From Streptomyces sp. RB17 (GTDB lineage Bacteria; Actinomycetota; Actinomycetes; Streptomycetales; Streptomycetaceae): a DNA stretch of 64,000 nt. Every line of letters starts with the position of its first letter. Position 1 is the stretch's first letter. The notes beneath the pieces are model-generated. The model did not search any database. It was not told the origin of the DNA and saw only the letters and a program-made list of their open reading frames with translations. The stretch covers positions 124,001 to 188,000 of the forward strand of contig NZ_WEGL01000007.1 of NCBI RefSeq assembly GCF_009604455.1, written 5' to 3'. The translations under genes and the position numbers were made by a program. Positions 62,995 through 64,000 of the stretch are shown piece after piece.

Positions 62995-63725
62995 GGACTC
63001 GCGCAAGGCGGCGATCGGGGCGAGTTCGGCACGGGTCTGGGCCCACAGGACCAGGGCGTACGCGGCGAAGGACAGGGCGGCGCCGATCAGGCCGAGGGCG
63101 GCGTACGGCCGGAGCAGCCGGACGGTGTCGGCACGCGCGCGTGCGCACATGTAGGCCGGGATGACGAGCCCTTCGACGGCCAAGAGCCAGGCGATGTACC
63201 CGAGCGGCGAGTGCGCGGCGCGCACGCCCAGGCCGTCGATCACCGTGTACCCCGCGATCGTCAGCCCGGTCGCGAGGGCCGCGCCGATCGCCGCCCAGTT
63301 CGGCCGGCTGCCGCGCAGACCCCACAGGCTGACGCCGATGAGCCCCACACAGGACACGGCGATCCCGGCCGGCGCCCAGCCGCCGGGCACCTCGTGGGCG
63401 AACACGGCGGCCGGCACGGTGACCACGAGCGGGGCGCTGCCGCGCGCGATCGGGTACGCCTGGCCGAAGTCGCCGAGCCGGAAGGAGGTCATCAGCAGGG
63501 CGAAGTAGGCGATGTGCACGACCGCCGAGGTCAGCAGGTACGGCCAGGCGGGCCCCGCCGGGACGGCCACGAACGGCACGATCGCGAGCCCGATCAGCAC
63601 CCCGCCCCCGGAGATCAGGGTGAAGCCGACCAGTCCAGTTTGTCGGTGATCCGGTGCGCGATGGCGTTCCAGCCGGCGTGGGTCACGGCGGCGAACAGGA
63701 CGGCGGCCGCGACCAGCGGCGTCAC
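62988..63725 (-). pseudogene. EamA/DMT transporter gene, 5' part (disrupted and frameshifted)
   Basis: From GTG 63725 the frame reads TPLVAAAVLFAAVTHAGWNAIAHRITDKL. A tandem duplication of CCAGT (63630-63639) then shifts the frame. In the next frame the permease continues (VGFTLISGGGVLIGLAIVPFVAVPAG, FRLGDFGQAYPIARGSAPLVV, AALRESSV) until the island junction. About 40 codons are missing and sit at 54474-54593. Two independent lesions make it a dead gene. It overlaps the YbaK gene stop (GTGA), so the two formed an operon. Confidence 0.85.
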
Positions 63726-64000
63726 GCGCCCCGCTCGCGTACGTCCACCAGGTCGGCACCGGCATGGTCCACCAGTGCCTTCGGCTCGATCGGGAAGACC
63801 GTGTGCGGCGTTCCGGCGGCCGCCCACACCGTGTCGTGGGCGAGCAGCGAGCGGTCGGCGAGGACACGCGTGCGGGTGCGGTGCCCGAAGGGCGGCACGC
63901 CGCCGATGGCGTAGCCCGTGGTCTCGCGCACGACACCGGCGTCGGCCCGGGTGACCTTGCCGGCGCCCAGTTCCGCCCGCACCCGCTCCACGTCCACGCG
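63722..64000 (-). CDS. YbaK/EbsC-type aminoacyl-tRNA deacylase (partial, runs off the window)
   Basis: The visible ~92 residues carry the YbaK/ProX C-terminal half: GAGKVTRADAGVVRETTGYAIGGVPPFGHRT, then VLADRSLLAHDTVWAAAGTPHTVF, with the conserved GGVPPFGH loop. Proteins of this family deacylate mischarged tRNAs such as Cys-tRNA(Pro). The gene's 5' end lies beyond the window. Its stop overlaps the EamA gene start by 4 bp. Confidence 0.88.
   Translation of the reverse strand, partial: RVDVERVRAELGAGKVTRADAGVVRETTGYAIGGVPPFGHRTRTRVLADRSLLAHDTVWAAAGTPHTVFPIEPKALVDHAGADLVDVRERGA

Overview
The window is high-GC actinobacterial DNA, almost certainly a Streptomyces chromosome. Supporting signs are the strong third-position GC bias, frequent GTG starts, an SsgA-like sporulation protein (the SsgE type), an LAETG sortase substrate, a resuscitation-promoting factor, a protein O-mannosyltransferase, and a gene order that from memory matches the conserved core around SCO3122-SCO3158 of S. 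coelicolor (glmU-prs-rplY-pth, ppc-desaturase-TetR, galTEK, ispE-rsmA-rpfB-tatD-rsmI-pmt, PBP-ssgE). No rRNA, CRISPR array or phage structural genes were seen; one tRNA (Gln, TTG) is present.

Layout. 1-2.5 kb: SSS cation symporter and a DivIVA-like coiled-coil protein. 2.6-4.1 kb: three decayed minus-strand genes (SnoaL-tailed ECF sigma factor, RibD/DHFR-like reductase, EthD). 4.1-9.6 kb: a cluster pairing putative nucleic-acid-acting toxin-like domains with SUKH immunity-type domains: a ~1016-residue protein (Imm35-like, collagen-like Gly/Pro linker, deaminase-like, SUKH-4), a WHH-nuclease/SMI1 fusion, and a YwqJ deaminase next to SUKH-3. 9.6-12 kb: orphan histidine kinase, LAGLIDADG-like DNA-binding protein, tRNA-Gln. 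12-17.6 kb: cell-wall precursor, PRPP and translation genes. 17.6-25 kb: ppc, desaturase, regulators, a methyltransferase divergent from a MarR gene with a tandem operator. 25.5-30.9 kb: Leloir galactose operon galT-galE-galK divergent from a sugar symporter. 31-36 kb: NarL-type regulator with a degenerate receiver and two paralogous membrane-anchored PQQ-propeller proteins. 36-46 kb: ABC-F ATPase, Uma2 protein, ispE, rsmA, rpfB, tatD, rsmI, pmt. 48.6-54.4 kb: PBP, ssgE, ohrR/ohr, serine hydrolase and housekeeping genes.

Two accessory insertions stand out. (1) The last 89 bp of pmt, including the stop codon, occur twice (46206-46294 and 48286-48374, one synonymous difference) and bracket ~2 kb carrying two small membrane proteins and a secreted protein. 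This is the footprint of an element that integrates in a gene's 3' end and restores it, or of a remnant of one. (2) An EamA/DMT transporter gene is split: its 5' part lies at 62988-63725 and its last ~40 codons at 54474-54593. The ~8.4 kb between them begins with a large serine recombinase gene reading away from the junction, and the two junctions share a 7-bp near-identical core (TGAYCGA). The cargo includes a secreted-type protein, a protease truncated next to a dead IS5-family transposase, and a GtrB-like glycosyltransferase plus a GtrA/GT-C-like fusion protein that together look like a phage-type glycan-modification cassette. The recombinase lacks its zinc-ribbon segment, so the island is probably locked in place.
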